Shown: one piece after another, positions 14,310 through 24,120 of the stretch | Position numbering within the stretch: the first letter of the stretch is position 1 | How the letters are laid out: the number at the start of each line of letters is the position of its first letter | Assembly (NCBI GenBank): GCA_900752195.1 | Contig: CAADUJ010000020.1 | Span: forward strand, 1 to 64,000 | Length of the DNA stretch: 64,000 nucleotides | Source: an uncultured Negativicutes bacterium | GTDB taxonomy: Bacteria > Bacillota > Negativicutes > Veillonellales > Megasphaeraceae | Direction of reading: 5' to 3' | The notes under the pieces: model-generated | What the model was told of the DNA's origin: nothing | The model's database searches: none | What the model saw: only the letters and a program-made list of their open reading frames with translations | Program-made: the position numbers and the translations under genes

Positions 14310-16991
14310 TTGACTAAAGGCAAGGTAAGTCGCATGAAAAAAAAGCAACCCCGAAAGACTGTAGCAACACGAAAGCGGAAAAAATCACAAAAGAGTTCAC
14401 ATGAACCATCACTCATGAAATATGAAATCTTTGGGATTTTTCTCATTTGTTTTGGCCTTTTTGCAACAGTGACTCTCGTCGGAGTTGATACGGGTGCCGT
14501 AGGAAACAGTATTGATGATATTTTTTCTTATATCTTTGGCATATGCCGTATTTTCTTTACGCTGTCACTCCTCTTATTGGGCATGAAATATATCATGGTC
14601 CGGAAGCCATTCCCACTGGGGCGGAACTGGGCTTTTGCCAGCGTTCTTTATGCTCTCTTTTTAGGCCTGGTCCATCTTATTTTCATACCGCAGGGTGCAG
14701 AGTTTAATCCTACGTCGCTCCGCGTTGCTGGCGGCATCATCGGTGGTTGCGTATCGTCTGTCTTACATTCTCTGTTAGGCGGTTTCGGGGCCTTTCTCGT
14801 CATCATCGTCCTCATGGTCATTACTGTTCTTCTCTGGAAACGCTGGTCTATTTCAAAGCCTGTAACGATTGCGTCCGAACGGGCATCTCATGAGATGGAA
14901 CGCGTTTCGGAAAAAGCTGTCTCCGGTATCCAGGAGGCTTCACGGTCTATGAAAGAGCAGTGGCATGAACATCGCCATCATATCTATGACGTCCAGAAGG
15001 AAGAAGACCTTGAATGGGACAAGAAACAACCGAATCCTGACTACGATGGCACAACTGTGGAGGAACAAGCATATACGGATACGCCTGTAGATAAAGATAA
15101 GACTGTTGCCGAAGCCTTCCACGAAGACGAAGAAATTCCATATGTGCCACAGGTACAGCGCATTGATTTTATCGATTATGACGAACACGGAGAACCCATT
15201 GAAAAGAGCTATGAAGAGGCTCCTCATATTTCTTCCGTATCGGCTTCGCCGGTTACGTTGCCTCCTCTTGGAGAAGGTGCAGCAGCTGATCTGGAGGAAG
15301 CCGATGGATATGATGAAGAACGTCATGTAACAGATGAAGTCGCAGCGGAAGCCCCTTCGATAAACAGAGTAGAGGAAGCACCTTCCGTTACGCCTGTTGC
15401 ACCTGTTACAGCAAAAGAGCCAGCTCCAGCCAGTCCGGTCGTGCACGACGTCCTGCGCGAGGAATTGGCTGATTTGAAGCCTGTTGAAGTGGATACAGCA
15501 TCGACGGCTGTCGATGTAGCGAGCCAGGGGAGTTCAGCTGTGCCGACGGCAAAAGGAGAAAATACGTACCGCCTGCCTTCTTTGACTCTTCTCCAGCCCG
15601 GTAAGCCTCTGGCCCAGGGCCTTAGCGAAGAAGCGCGGGAAAATGCTGTCGTTCTTCAAGAAACGCTGAAGAGTTTCAACATCGAAGCGAAAGTTACCAA
15701 TGCCAGCGAAGGGCCGTCGGTCACGCGATATGAGTTGGAACCGGCAGCAGGCGTCCGCGTAAGCCGCATTGTCGGCCTGGCCGATGATATTGCACTGAAT
15801 TTGGCGGCGACACAGGTATTTATTGAAGCACCTATTCCCGGGAAAGCTGCCGTCGGCATTGAAGTACCGAATAAAAAGCGTACAGGTGTTAACCTGCGGG
15901 ATGTCTTAGAATCCGATGAATTCCAGAATGCCGCCAGTGGCGTTCCCGTAAGCTTGGGGAAGGATATTGCCGGAAAGCCCGTTATTGCGGACTTAACGAA
16001 GATGCCTCACTTGCTCGTAGCCGGTACGACAGGTTCTGGCAAGAGTGTGTGCATCAACACGTTCATTGCGAGTATCCTTTTTAAACAGCGTCCGGAAGAT
16101 GTCAAGCTTGTCCTTATTGACCCGAAAGTTGTAGAATTATCCATTTATAACGGTATTCCCCATCTCATGACGCCTGTTGTGACGGATCCTAAAAAGGCTG
16201 CAAATGCATTGCGTTGGGCTGTTCGGGAAATGGATGATCGGTACCGTCGTTTTTCGGAAGGCTTTGCGCGTGACATCAAGAGCTATAATGAAAAATACCC
16301 GGATAAGGCTATGCCGTATGTCGTCATCATCATCGATGAAATGGCTGACCTCATGATGGCTGCTTCCAGTGATGTCGAAGATTCCATCTGCCGTCTTGCC
16401 CAGAAAGCACGTGCCTGTGGTATGCATCTCGTATTGGCAACACAGCGACCTTCTGTCGATGTCATTACAGGCCTGATTAAGGCCAATATTCCGAGCCGTA
16501 TCGCCTTCCGTGTATCGAGCCAGACCGACTCCCGGACCATCCTTGACATGGGCGGGGCAGAAAAACTTATCGGTAATGGTGACATGTTCTATTTCCCTAC
16601 AGGGGCACCGAAACCGATTCGCGTGCAAGGGGCTTTCATTGCAGATGGCGAAATCGAAAAGCTCGTTACGTATATTAAGAATCAAAATACGACGGCGCCT
16701 ACATACGATGAAACTATTCAACAGGCTGAAACGAGCAGCGGTGGTGACAATGAAGCCTTCTTTGAAGACGAACTCATGCCACAGGCTATCGATATGGTCC
16801 TGGAAACGGGGCAGGCTTCATCATCGATGTTGCAACGTCGTTTCCGCGTAGGTTTTACGCGAGCTGCCCGCATGATCGATACGATGGAAGCTATGGGGAT
16901 TGTTGGCCCAAACGAAGGTAATAAGAAGCCTCGTGAGATTATCATGTCACCGCAAGAAGTACAAGAAAAGTTTTTCCCTGACAAGGTGTGA
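14310..16991 (+). CDS. ftsK: DNA translocase FtsK/SpoIIIE
   Basis: An approximately 893-residue septal DNA pump that clears chromosomes from the division site. A basic N-terminus is followed by about four membrane helices (within roughly 35-180) and an acidic Pro/Ala-rich linker (about 190-440). The RecA-like motor has Walker A AGTTGSGKSV and Walker B YVVIIIDEMADLM, and a C-terminal gamma winged helix (LQRRFRVGFTRAARMID) reads KOPS-like signals. The start is uncertain: TTG 14310 has GGAAGGTG at good spacing, GTG 14301 overlaps that site, and ATG 14334 has a weak one. Confidence 0.94.
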   Translation: MTKGKVSRMKKKQPRKTVATRKRKKSQKSSHEPSLMKYEIFGIFLICFGLFATVTLVGVDTGAVGNSIDDIFSYIFGICRIFFTLSLLLLGMKYIMVRKPFPLGRNWAFASVLYALFLGLVHLIFIPQGAEFNPTSLRVAGGIIGGCVSSVLHSLLGGFGAFLVIIVLMVITVLLWKRWSISKPVTIASERASHEMERVSEKAVSGIQEASRSMKEQWHEHRHHIYDVQKEEDLEWDKKQPNPDYDGTTVEEQAYTDTPVDKDKTVAEAFHEDEEIPYVPQVQRIDFIDYDEHGEPIEKSYEEAPHISSVSASPVTLPPLGEGAAADLEEADGYDEERHVTDEVAAEAPSINRVEEAPSVTPVAPVTAKEPAPASPVVHDVLREELADLKPVEVDTASTAVDVASQGSSAVPTAKGENTYRLPSLTLLQPGKPLAQGLSEEARENAVVLQETLKSFNIEAKVTNASEGPSVTRYELEPAAGVRVSRIVGLADDIALNLAATQVFIEAPIPGKAAVGIEVPNKKRTGVNLRDVLESDEFQNAASGVPVSLGKDIAGKPVIADLTKMPHLLVAGTTGSGKSVCINTFIASILFKQRPEDVKLVLIDPKVVELSIYNGIPHLMTPVVTDPKKAANALRWAVREMDDRYRRFSEGFARDIKSYNEKYPDKAMPYVVIIIDEMADLMMAASSDVEDSICRLAQKARACGMHLVLATQRPSVDVITGLIKANIPSRIAFRVSSQTDSRTILDMGGAEKLIGNGDMFYFPTGAPKPIRVQGAFIADGEIEKLVTYIKNQNTTAPTYDETIQQAETSSGGDNEAFFEDELMPQAIDMVLETGQASSSMLQRRFRVGFTRAARMIDTMEAMGIVGPNEGNKKPREIIMSPQEVQEKFFPDKV

Positions 16992-17090
16992 GTCTCTTTT
17001 CTTGCAGGAGAATCATCCCAGGGCACAGGGTATGCATTTATACATAGATGGTATATAATACATGTGTATACCTTGGAAAGGAGCGATTTT

Positions 17091-17480
17091 TTGTCTTCTA
17101 TTGGGGAACGTTTACAACATACGCGAGAAACGCAGGGGATGACATTACAGGAAGTATCCCATGCGATCAATATTAAAGAAGAATACCTGAGCGCTGTCGA
17201 ATCGAATGAGTTCGATTGCATTCCTGGCGTCGTCTTTGTCAAGGGATTCATCCGGACCTATGGCAATTATCTGGGACTCGATGGCACCGCACTGGTAGAG
17301 GAATATAAGAGAGAATACGTGCACAAGACGCCACAGCCGGAAGTTCGATCCGCTGTGAAGGAAAAACGGGTACCTGTACAGAAGAAGCCCGCCTACAGCC
17401 GTGCCAGTTTACGCCAGCGTATTACCGTTATGGCCGGTATCATCTTATTCCTTCTCCTCATTATCTGGCTTCTTTGGTAA
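17091..17480 (+). CDS. RodZ-like helix-turn-helix protein with one membrane helix
   Basis: A 129-residue protein with an Xre-type helix-turn-helix (about 4-70; TLQEVSHAINIKEEYLSAVES and VFVKGFIRTYGNYLGLD) as in RodZ/YmfM, a basic linker, and one membrane helix at the extreme C-terminus (ITVMAGIILFLLLIIWLLW). The periplasmic domain of full RodZ is missing. RodZ links MreB to the wall-synthesis machinery. TTG 17091 follows AAAGGAG eight bases upstream. A TATAAT lies at 17053-17058. Its place after ftsK matches the ymfM position in other Firmicutes. Confidence 0.8.
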   Translation: MSSIGERLQHTRETQGMTLQEVSHAINIKEEYLSAVESNEFDCIPGVVFVKGFIRTYGNYLGLDGTALVEEYKREYVHKTPQPEVRSAVKEKRVPVQKKPAYSRASLRQRITVMAGIILFLLLIIWLLW

Positions 17481-17490
17481 AGGATAAATC

Positions 17491-19395
17491 ATGTCAGAAA
17501 AATTTCTTGTCACAAGTCGTGCTGATATGGAACTGCGCGGCTGGGACCAATTGGATTTTGTATATATTAATGGTGATGCCTACGTCGATCACCCTGGCTT
17601 TGCAGCAGCCCTTATTGGCCGCGTTCTCGAAAGCCGGGGCTATCGTGTCGGCATTATTTCACAACCGGACTGGCATAGTGCAGAGCCTTTCAAGGCACTG
17701 GGAAAGCCCCGCCTTGCGGCACTGATTACGGCAGGAAACCTTGATTCCATGCTCAGCGAAAAGACGGCTGCAAAAAAAATACGCAACAATGATAGCTATT
17801 CACCTGGTGGAGAAACAGGGCACCGTCCTGAACGGGCGACCATCGTGTATGCCAATCGCATGCGAGAGGCTTATCATGATGTGCCCATCATCATCGGTGG
17901 TATCGAAGCGAGCCTCAGGCGGTTTGCCCACTATGATTATTGGTCTAATAAAGTCCGCCATTCTATCCTCCTCGACAGCAAGGCGGATATATTGAGCTAT
18001 GGCATGGGCGAACATTCAGTCGTAGAAATAGCCGATGCTCTGGCTGAAGGAAAGAGTATCGAAGAGATGTATAACATACGTGGTATCTGCTATGCCACGA
18101 GCCGTCCGCCTATTACAGAAAGTACGGTCATCTGTCCTTCGTATGAAGAAGTGAAAGCCCATAAAATGGCTTTTGCCAAGGCTTTTAAGATGCAATATGA
18201 AGAACAGGACCCTTATTATGGCAAGACTATCATCCAGCAATCGGAAAACCGCTATGTCGTCCAAACGCCGCCGGCGCTGCCTTTGACGACAGATGAAATG
18301 GATGCCATTTACGAATTGCCCTTTACGCGGCGGTGTCATCCTGATTATGATGCCGCTGGCGGCGTGCCGGCTTTAAAAGAAGTGCAATTCAGCCTGACAA
18401 GCCATCGTGGCTGCTTTGGCCATTGTCATTTTTGCGCCATTACGAGTCACCAGGGGCCTATCGTTCAGTGCAGGAGTCATGATTCATTGATTCGCGAAGC
18501 AAAGCGTATGACGACTCTTCCTGGTTTTAAGGGGTATATTCACGATGTCGGTGGCCCTACAGCAAATTTCCGCCATCCATCGTGTCAGAAGCAATTGACA
18601 AAGGGCGTTTGTCGCAATCGTCATTGTATTGGCAGTGAAGTCTGTCCCAATCTGGATACGTCTCATGAGGATTACATGACTCTATTGCGGGAAATACGGT
18701 CGATAAAGGGCATAAAAAAAGTGTTTGTCCGCTCCGGTTTGCGCTACGACTATGTCCTGGCAGATCACAATAAAAAATTTGTCGAAGAATTGTGCCAATA
18801 TCATATCAGCGGCCAATTGAAAATCGCACCGGAACATGTGGTCAAGCATGTGACAGACCTCATGGGAAAGGCGGGAATAGAAGATTTCCTGATGTTTAAG
18901 AAATGGTTTGATGAAGCTAATCATAAATTGGGAAAGAAACAGTATCTCGTGCCCTATCTCATGTCGAGCCATCCAGGTTGTACGTTGCATGATGCCATTG
19001 CCCTGGCTGAATTTTTACGTGATATGCATATGCAACCTGAACAGGTGCAGGATTTTATACCGACGCCGGGAAGCTTGTCGACAGCCATGTATTATACGGG
19101 TATCAATCCGCTGACGGGAAAGGCTGTATATGTAGCCCGGCGGCCTGAGGAAAAACAGATGCAGCGGGCTTTGATGCAATATAAAAATCCTGCTAATTAC
19201 GATATTGTCTACAAGGCGTTATGTATAGCCCGGCGACGAGATCTCATCGGCTATGGGCCGAAATGTTTGATTCCGCCGCGTCGGACGAGAACGAATCATG
19301 GAGAAGGAACGCATCGAAATGGCATGACATCCGGTCGGGGACGGAATAGAAACTCCCGTCGCCGCGGTGTAAAACCTTCTGCAAGATGCAGGTGA
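17491..19395 (+). CDS. YgiQ-family radical SAM protein
   Basis: A 634-residue protein of the YgiQ family, whose reaction is unknown. It has the N-terminal YgiQ domain (FVYINGDAYVDHPGFAAALIG) and a radical-SAM motif RGCFGHCHFCAI giving CxxxCxxC near residue 305. Further conserved cysteines follow (CQKQLTKGVCRNRHC and SEVCPNL), then PEHVVKHVTDLMGK and a basic Arg-rich tail. It starts 10 bases after the RodZ-like gene and runs into the next gene with a four-base gap, so it is in the same operon. Confidence 0.9.
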   Translation: MSEKFLVTSRADMELRGWDQLDFVYINGDAYVDHPGFAAALIGRVLESRGYRVGIISQPDWHSAEPFKALGKPRLAALITAGNLDSMLSEKTAAKKIRNNDSYSPGGETGHRPERATIVYANRMREAYHDVPIIIGGIEASLRRFAHYDYWSNKVRHSILLDSKADILSYGMGEHSVVEIADALAEGKSIEEMYNIRGICYATSRPPITESTVICPSYEEVKAHKMAFAKAFKMQYEEQDPYYGKTIIQQSENRYVVQTPPALPLTTDEMDAIYELPFTRRCHPDYDAAGGVPALKEVQFSLTSHRGCFGHCHFCAITSHQGPIVQCRSHDSLIREAKRMTTLPGFKGYIHDVGGPTANFRHPSCQKQLTKGVCRNRHCIGSEVCPNLDTSHEDYMTLLREIRSIKGIKKVFVRSGLRYDYVLADHNKKFVEELCQYHISGQLKIAPEHVVKHVTDLMGKAGIEDFLMFKKWFDEANHKLGKKQYLVPYLMSSHPGCTLHDAIALAEFLRDMHMQPEQVQDFIPTPGSLSTAMYYTGINPLTGKAVYVARRPEEKQMQRALMQYKNPANYDIVYKALCIARRRDLIGYGPKCLIPPRRTRTNHGEGTHRNGMTSGRGRNRNSRRRGVKPSARCR

Positions 19396-19399
19396 GCCT

Positions 19400-20446
19400 A
19401 TGAAGAAATATGTACCTATTCTGGTGGTAGTTTGCTTTGTCCTTTCTGTACTGGGATTTAGCACTATCGTCTTGAAACAACAACAAGCAGATCGGGCCGC
19501 AGAGGCATATCGGCAGCAACGCCACCTGATAGTGTGGTCAGACTTGCCGGGCGATGTGAATCAGGTGCTGGCTCGTTCGTTTCATAGTGATACGGGTATG
19601 CGGGTACAAATAGAAACGTATACAGATGACCAGATCAAGGAACTAGCCCAGAAAAAGGACTATATGAAATCAGGACCTGATTATATTATTGCCGCTGAAC
19701 CTGTATTAAAGAATTTACAAAAAGCCAGTCTTTTGTCTCCATATGCATCAGTCGTAACGGAATCGGTACCGTATGCTATGAAAGACGCTGATGGGTATTG
19801 GACAGGCCTTTGGTATGATCCTATGGTATTTGTCATCGGGACGGATTATTATGCTCGTCGTGGCGACAGCATTGACGTTTGGGGGGATTTATTGACAGAT
19901 CCCCAGATGGTTCTGGCCTTTCCTGACCTTGCGGCAACGGATATGGCCGGAGACTATTTATGCTCATTCATCGAAGTTCACGGTATTGAAGAAACGGGTC
20001 GGTATTATCGGGCCCTTCAAGGCCACGTATCGAGTTATACGAAATCTATGAGCGCTATTGTCCGTCGCGTTGCAGCTGGTGAAGCGCATGTAGGTGTTGC
20101 CGATGCTCTGACGGCAAGGCAGTTTGAAAAGGAAAAAGCGCCTATCGTCATCGTATATCCCCAGGACGGTACCTCGTACTGGCTCTATGGCGGTGCCGTG
20201 ACGAACTGGAACGCAGATGCGGAATTAGTATCTCTGTTTTCCGATTGGCTCCTCTCCCGCAGTGCTCTTGCAACTCTGCATAACCATAAAATTTATCTCA
20301 CTACGGCCAGCGATGTCTTGCCAAAAGAATTAGACAGCCGGAATCGGTATCCTGTTCCGTTCAGTATCAAGAAGATATATACCGACGAAGGACGAAAAGA
20401 AATGCAGGATTGGTGGATTCGCACTATCCGGTTTGGAAAGGAATAA
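19400..20446 (+). CDS. Membrane-anchored extracellular solute-binding protein
   Basis: A 348-residue protein with an N-terminal hydrophobic segment (about 4-25) and then a type-2 periplasmic binding-protein fold resembling iron(III)/spermidine-type binding proteins (LIVWSDLPGD, GLWYDPMVFVIGTDYY, VWGDLLTD, VGVADALTARQFEK). No lipobox cysteine is visible, so it is probably held by the uncleaved helix or secreted. No ABC permease or ATPase gene lies near, and it sits between ygiQ and rimO where a transport gene is not expected. The ligand is unknown, and it may act as a sensor or scaffold rather than a transporter subunit. Confidence 0.75.
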   Translation: MKKYVPILVVVCFVLSVLGFSTIVLKQQQADRAAEAYRQQRHLIVWSDLPGDVNQVLARSFHSDTGMRVQIETYTDDQIKELAQKKDYMKSGPDYIIAAEPVLKNLQKASLLSPYASVVTESVPYAMKDADGYWTGLWYDPMVFVIGTDYYARRGDSIDVWGDLLTDPQMVLAFPDLAATDMAGDYLCSFIEVHGIEETGRYYRALQGHVSSYTKSMSAIVRRVAAGEAHVGVADALTARQFEKEKAPIVIVYPQDGTSYWLYGGAVTNWNADAELVSLFSDWLLSRSALATLHNHKIYLTTASDVLPKELDSRNRYPVPFSIKKIYTDEGRKEMQDWWIRTIRFGKE

Positions 20447-20449
20447 TAC

Positions 20450-21784
20450 ATGAAAAAAATTGGATTTGTTAGTTTAGGATGTTCAAAGAATCTCATCGAT
20501 ACAGAAGTTATGCTGGGAATTCTCCGGGATCATCACATGGAAATGACCGAAGACCTTTCGGAAGCGAACATCATTATCGTCAATACGTGTACGTTTATCG
20601 AAAAGGCGAAGCAGGAATCTATCGATACGATTCTCCAGGCCAGTGAATATAAAAAAACTGGCGTCTGTGAACTCCTCATCGTGACGGGGTGCCTGAGCCA
20701 GCAATATCAGAAGGATCTTTTAAAGGAATTGCCTGAAGTAGATGCCCTTTTAGGGACGGGCTCGTGGAATCGTATCTGGGAAGCCATCAAAGAGGCGCAA
20801 AAAGGAGATCGGCCGTGTTACATGGACGATGTACATCATCTGTATGATGATGAAACGAGCCGACTTCGGACGACGCCGTCTTATTCGGCTTACGTTAAAA
20901 TTTCCGAAGGTTGCAATAATGGCTGTACCTTCTGTATTATTCCCCACGTTCGGGGATCCTTAGTGAGCCGTCCTGTCAATTCCGTCGTTGCAGAAGTCCA
21001 GAAACTTGCAGCTGACGGTGTAAAAGAAATCAATCTCATTGCCCAGGATACGACGAGTTATGGCGTCGATCTTGCAGGTCGTTCCCTGTTACCGGATTTG
21101 TTACGCAAACTCGTGACAATCGACGGCATTCGCTGGATCCGCCTATTTTATCTCTATCCCCATTACTTTACAGATGAGCTTATGGACCTCATCGTCAAGG
21201 AAGATAAGATTTGTTCTTATGTCGATTTGCCTCTCCAGCATATTTCCCAAAGTGTACTGGAACGGATGAATCGCCGCGATTCTCAGGAAGACGTGCTGGC
21301 CTTGATAAAAAAACTCGTCAGCCATGGCCGCAAGCTCACGCTCCGATCCACGTTTATCGTCGGGTTCCCCGGTGAAACGGAAGAGGAGTTCCGCGAATTG
21401 TGCCAGTTTGTAGAAGATACGAAATTTGATGACGTCGGCGTCTTTACGTATAGCCGTGAAGAAGGCACGCCGGCAGCACGTATGGAAGACCAGATACCGG
21501 AAGAGGTAAAAGAAGAACGGTACCACCAGCTCATGGCCATTCAGGCAAAGGTTTCAGAAGAACGGAACCAGGAACTGGAAGGGTCTGTCCATACGATGCT
21601 TGTCGAACGGGTAGAAGAAGAAAATGGCATCTGTCAGGCTGTAGGCCGCATCGAAGTGCAGGCTCCTGATGTCGATGGTCTGACATATTTAGAAAATGCG
21701 GAAGGTGTTTCAGCAGGTGATATGATTCGTGTCCGCATTTCTCAAGGGTTTGCGTATGATCTCGTGGCAGAACGGGTAGAGTAA
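20450..21784 (+). CDS. rimO: Ribosomal protein S12 methylthiotransferase RimO
   Basis: A 444-residue radical-SAM enzyme that adds a methylthio group to an aspartate of ribosomal protein S12. It has the N-terminal MTTase domain with conserved cysteines (SLGCSKNLIDTE, VNTCTFIEKAKQES, VTGCLSQ), the radical-SAM triad CNNGCTFC (CxxxCxxC) near residue 155, and a C-terminal TRAM domain. The SLGCSKN start separates RimO from the related MiaB. It begins four bases after the preceding gene with AAAGGAA upstream. Confidence 0.95.
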   Translation: MKKIGFVSLGCSKNLIDTEVMLGILRDHHMEMTEDLSEANIIIVNTCTFIEKAKQESIDTILQASEYKKTGVCELLIVTGCLSQQYQKDLLKELPEVDALLGTGSWNRIWEAIKEAQKGDRPCYMDDVHHLYDDETSRLRTTPSYSAYVKISEGCNNGCTFCIIPHVRGSLVSRPVNSVVAEVQKLAADGVKEINLIAQDTTSYGVDLAGRSLLPDLLRKLVTIDGIRWIRLFYLYPHYFTDELMDLIVKEDKICSYVDLPLQHISQSVLERMNRRDSQEDVLALIKKLVSHGRKLTLRSTFIVGFPGETEEEFRELCQFVEDTKFDDVGVFTYSREEGTPAARMEDQIPEEVKEERYHQLMAIQAKVSEERNQELEGSVHTMLVERVEEENGICQAVGRIEVQAPDVDGLTYLENAEGVSAGDMIRVRISQGFAYDLVAERVE

Positions 21785-21798
21785 TAGAGGTGACATGT

Positions 21799-23052
21799 AT
21801 GCTCGTTGAAATTATCACTACGGGCTCCGAGCTTCTTCTTGGCGAAATTGTCAATGAAGATGTCCGATACCTATCACAGAAATTGAATGAAATGGGCTAT
21901 TCCGTGGTGTATCACACTACGGTTGGCGATAATGAAACACGGATGCGCCAAGCGTTAGAAATTGCCCTTAAAAGGGTGGATATCGTCATTACGACAGGCG
22001 GCCTTGGGCCGACACAGGGAGACATGACAAAAATCGTCGGGGCGTCTGTCATGGGGATTCCTCTCGAATATCATAAAGACATTGAAGCATCCATTGGCGC
22101 GTGGATGCAAGAACATCATCGGGGAAAGCAGATGACGAAAAACCAACGGCGTCAGGCCATGATACCCAAAGGCGCCCGTGTCTTTACGAATGAAGTTGGC
22201 ACGGCTCCCGGTACGGCTCTTGTTTCTGGCGGAAAAGTACTCGTCCATTTGCCGGGGCCTCCAGGAGAAATGAAGTGGATGTTTGAACATCGTCTCCGTC
22301 CGTATCTTCTTGAAACCTTTGGTCCGCAAGGCTTTATTGCATCGACGTACATCAAGGTCTATGATATGGGCGAAGCTTTTATTGAAGAGCTCCTCATGGA
22401 TCTTGTAAAAAAACAGTCCAATCCGACTATTGCCATGTACGCAAGACCGGGATTCGTAGAAATTCGGCTGACTGCAAAAGCAAGGACGGAAGAAGATGCA
22501 CGGGCTATGTTGAAGCCAGTGCGCGATGAATTGCAGCATCGTCTGCATCGGACAGCTGTGACCTATGATGATGAACCTATGGCAGCCCTGCTGGGACGGG
22601 AGCTTCTTTGTCGGCACATGACGATTAGTGCTGCTGAATCCTGTACGGGGGGACTCGTAGGTTCTTTCATTACGGATATAGCTGGGAGCTCAGCCTATTT
22701 TCTGGGATCCGCTGGTACGTATAGCAATGCTATGAAAGAACGCATCCTCGGCGTATCTTTTGATACGCTGGAAGCCTATACGGAAGTGAGTGCTGAAACG
22801 GCAGGAGAGATGGCCGAAGGTAGCAGACGCCTATACGGTTCCGATATAGCCATCAGTACGACTGGCATTGCAGGTCCTTCAGGGGGTTCCCCAGAAAAAC
22901 CTGTAGGTACGGTCTATACGGGTATCGCTGGACCATGGGGTACAGTGACACATCTCGATGTCTACATGGGCGATAGAATGGAAGTGAAACGCCGCGCTGC
23001 AACGCGGGCAGTCTATTATGCAGTTTCATATCTTTTGACACATAAGGAGTAG
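21799..23052 (+). CDS. cinA: CinA: nicotinamide-nucleotide amidase / competence-damage protein
   Basis: A 417-residue two-domain protein. The N-terminal MoCF-like domain (MLVEIITTGSELLLGE, TTGGLGPTQGDMT) is linked in the family to ADP-ribose or NMN-related pyrophosphatase activity. The C-terminal CinA domain (SAAESCTGGLVGS, TTGIAGPSGGSPEKPVGTV) is an NMN deamidase. ATG 21799 with AGAGGTG six bases upstream is preferred to GTG 21790. pgsA, which commonly lies between rimO and cinA in Firmicutes, is absent here. recA follows three bases after the stop. Confidence 0.94.
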   Translation: MLVEIITTGSELLLGEIVNEDVRYLSQKLNEMGYSVVYHTTVGDNETRMRQALEIALKRVDIVITTGGLGPTQGDMTKIVGASVMGIPLEYHKDIEASIGAWMQEHHRGKQMTKNQRRQAMIPKGARVFTNEVGTAPGTALVSGGKVLVHLPGPPGEMKWMFEHRLRPYLLETFGPQGFIASTYIKVYDMGEAFIEELLMDLVKKQSNPTIAMYARPGFVEIRLTAKARTEEDARAMLKPVRDELQHRLHRTAVTYDDEPMAALLGRELLCRHMTISAAESCTGGLVGSFITDIAGSSAYFLGSAGTYSNAMKERILGVSFDTLEAYTEVSAETAGEMAEGSRRLYGSDIAISTTGIAGPSGGSPEKPVGTVYTGIAGPWGTVTHLDVYMGDRMEVKRRAATRAVYYAVSYLLTHKE

Positions 23053-23055
23053 CAC

Positions 23056-24120
23056 ATGGAAGCTAAACAGACAGCGTTGGAAAACGCAATGCGAAAAATT
23101 GAGAAAGACTTCGGTAAAGGTGCCATTATGCGCCTTGGGGATGTAGCCGATAAAATGAACCTGGAAGTCATTTCATCTGGTTCCCTGGCCCTCGATTTGG
23201 CTGTGGGCGTCGGCGGCTATCCTCGGGGACGGGTCATCGAAATTTATGGACCTGAATCGTCTGGTAAAACGACTCTTGCGCTGCATGCCATTGCATCAGC
23301 CCAGAAAGCTGGCGGCATCGCGGCCTTCATCGATGCAGAACATGCCTTGGATCCTGTCTATGCCCGCCATCTCGGCGTCGATACGGCTAATCTTCTTGTA
23401 TCGCAGCCTGATAACGGCGAACAGGCTCTTGAAATTACAGAAGAACTCGTTCGCAGCGGTGCCATCGATATTATTGTTGTTGACTCTGTGGCAGCGCTGG
23501 TACCGAAAGCAGAAATCGAAGGTGAAATGGGTGATTCCCACGTAGGTCTTCAGGCCCGCCTTATGAGCCAGGCTCTCCGTAAACTTACGGGAATCATCTC
23601 CAAATCAAAATCCATTGTCATCTTTATTAACCAGCTTCGTGAAAAGGTTGGTGTCATGTTCGGCAATCCGGAAACGACGACAGGTGGCCGGGCTTTGAAA
23701 TTCTATGCCTCTATCCGTATCGAAATACGAAAGGGCGAAGCTATTAAACAAAATGGCGAGGTCATCGGTAACAGAGCCCGTGTGAAAGTCGTCAAGAACA
23801 AAGTGGCACCGCCGTTCCGCAATTGTGAATTTGATATTATGTACGGGACAGGGATTTCGAAAGAAGGGACCATTCTCGATCTGGGTTCCTCTATGGATAT
23901 TATCGAAAAGAGCGGTACCTGGTATTCCTATAAGGGAGAACGAATGGGGCAGGGTAAGGAAAACGTAAAGCTCTTCCTTAAAGACCATCCGGAAATTTCC
24001 CAGGAAATCGAAGGTATCATTCGCGATACCCTGGCAGCAGAACCAGAAAAGTTCGATGAAGTGGTGGAAGAGGTACACGATACCGAAGTGCAGGAGCTGG
24101 CAGACGCAGGAGATGAATGA
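23056..24120 (+). CDS. recA: Recombinase RecA
   Basis: A 354-residue RecA for homologous recombination and LexA cleavage. Walker A GPESSGKTTL lies at about 67-76, DNA loop L1 around LVPKAEIEGEMGDSH, and loop 2 around NQLREKVGVMFGNPETTTGG. The C-terminus is acidic. AAGGAG lies before the ATG. It is downstream of cinA and overlaps recX by four bases (ATGA). No SOS box was recognised just upstream, consistent with transcription from within the ftsK-cinA operon. Confidence 0.98.
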   Translation: MEAKQTALENAMRKIEKDFGKGAIMRLGDVADKMNLEVISSGSLALDLAVGVGGYPRGRVIEIYGPESSGKTTLALHAIASAQKAGGIAAFIDAEHALDPVYARHLGVDTANLLVSQPDNGEQALEITEELVRSGAIDIIVVDSVAALVPKAEIEGEMGDSHVGLQARLMSQALRKLTGIISKSKSIVIFINQLREKVGVMFGNPETTTGGRALKFYASIRIEIRKGEAIKQNGEVIGNRARVKVVKNKVAPPFRNCEFDIMYGTGISKEGTILDLGSSMDIIEKSGTWYSYKGERMGQGKENVKLFLKDHPEISQEIEGIIRDTLAAEPEKFDEVVEEVHDTEVQELADAGDE

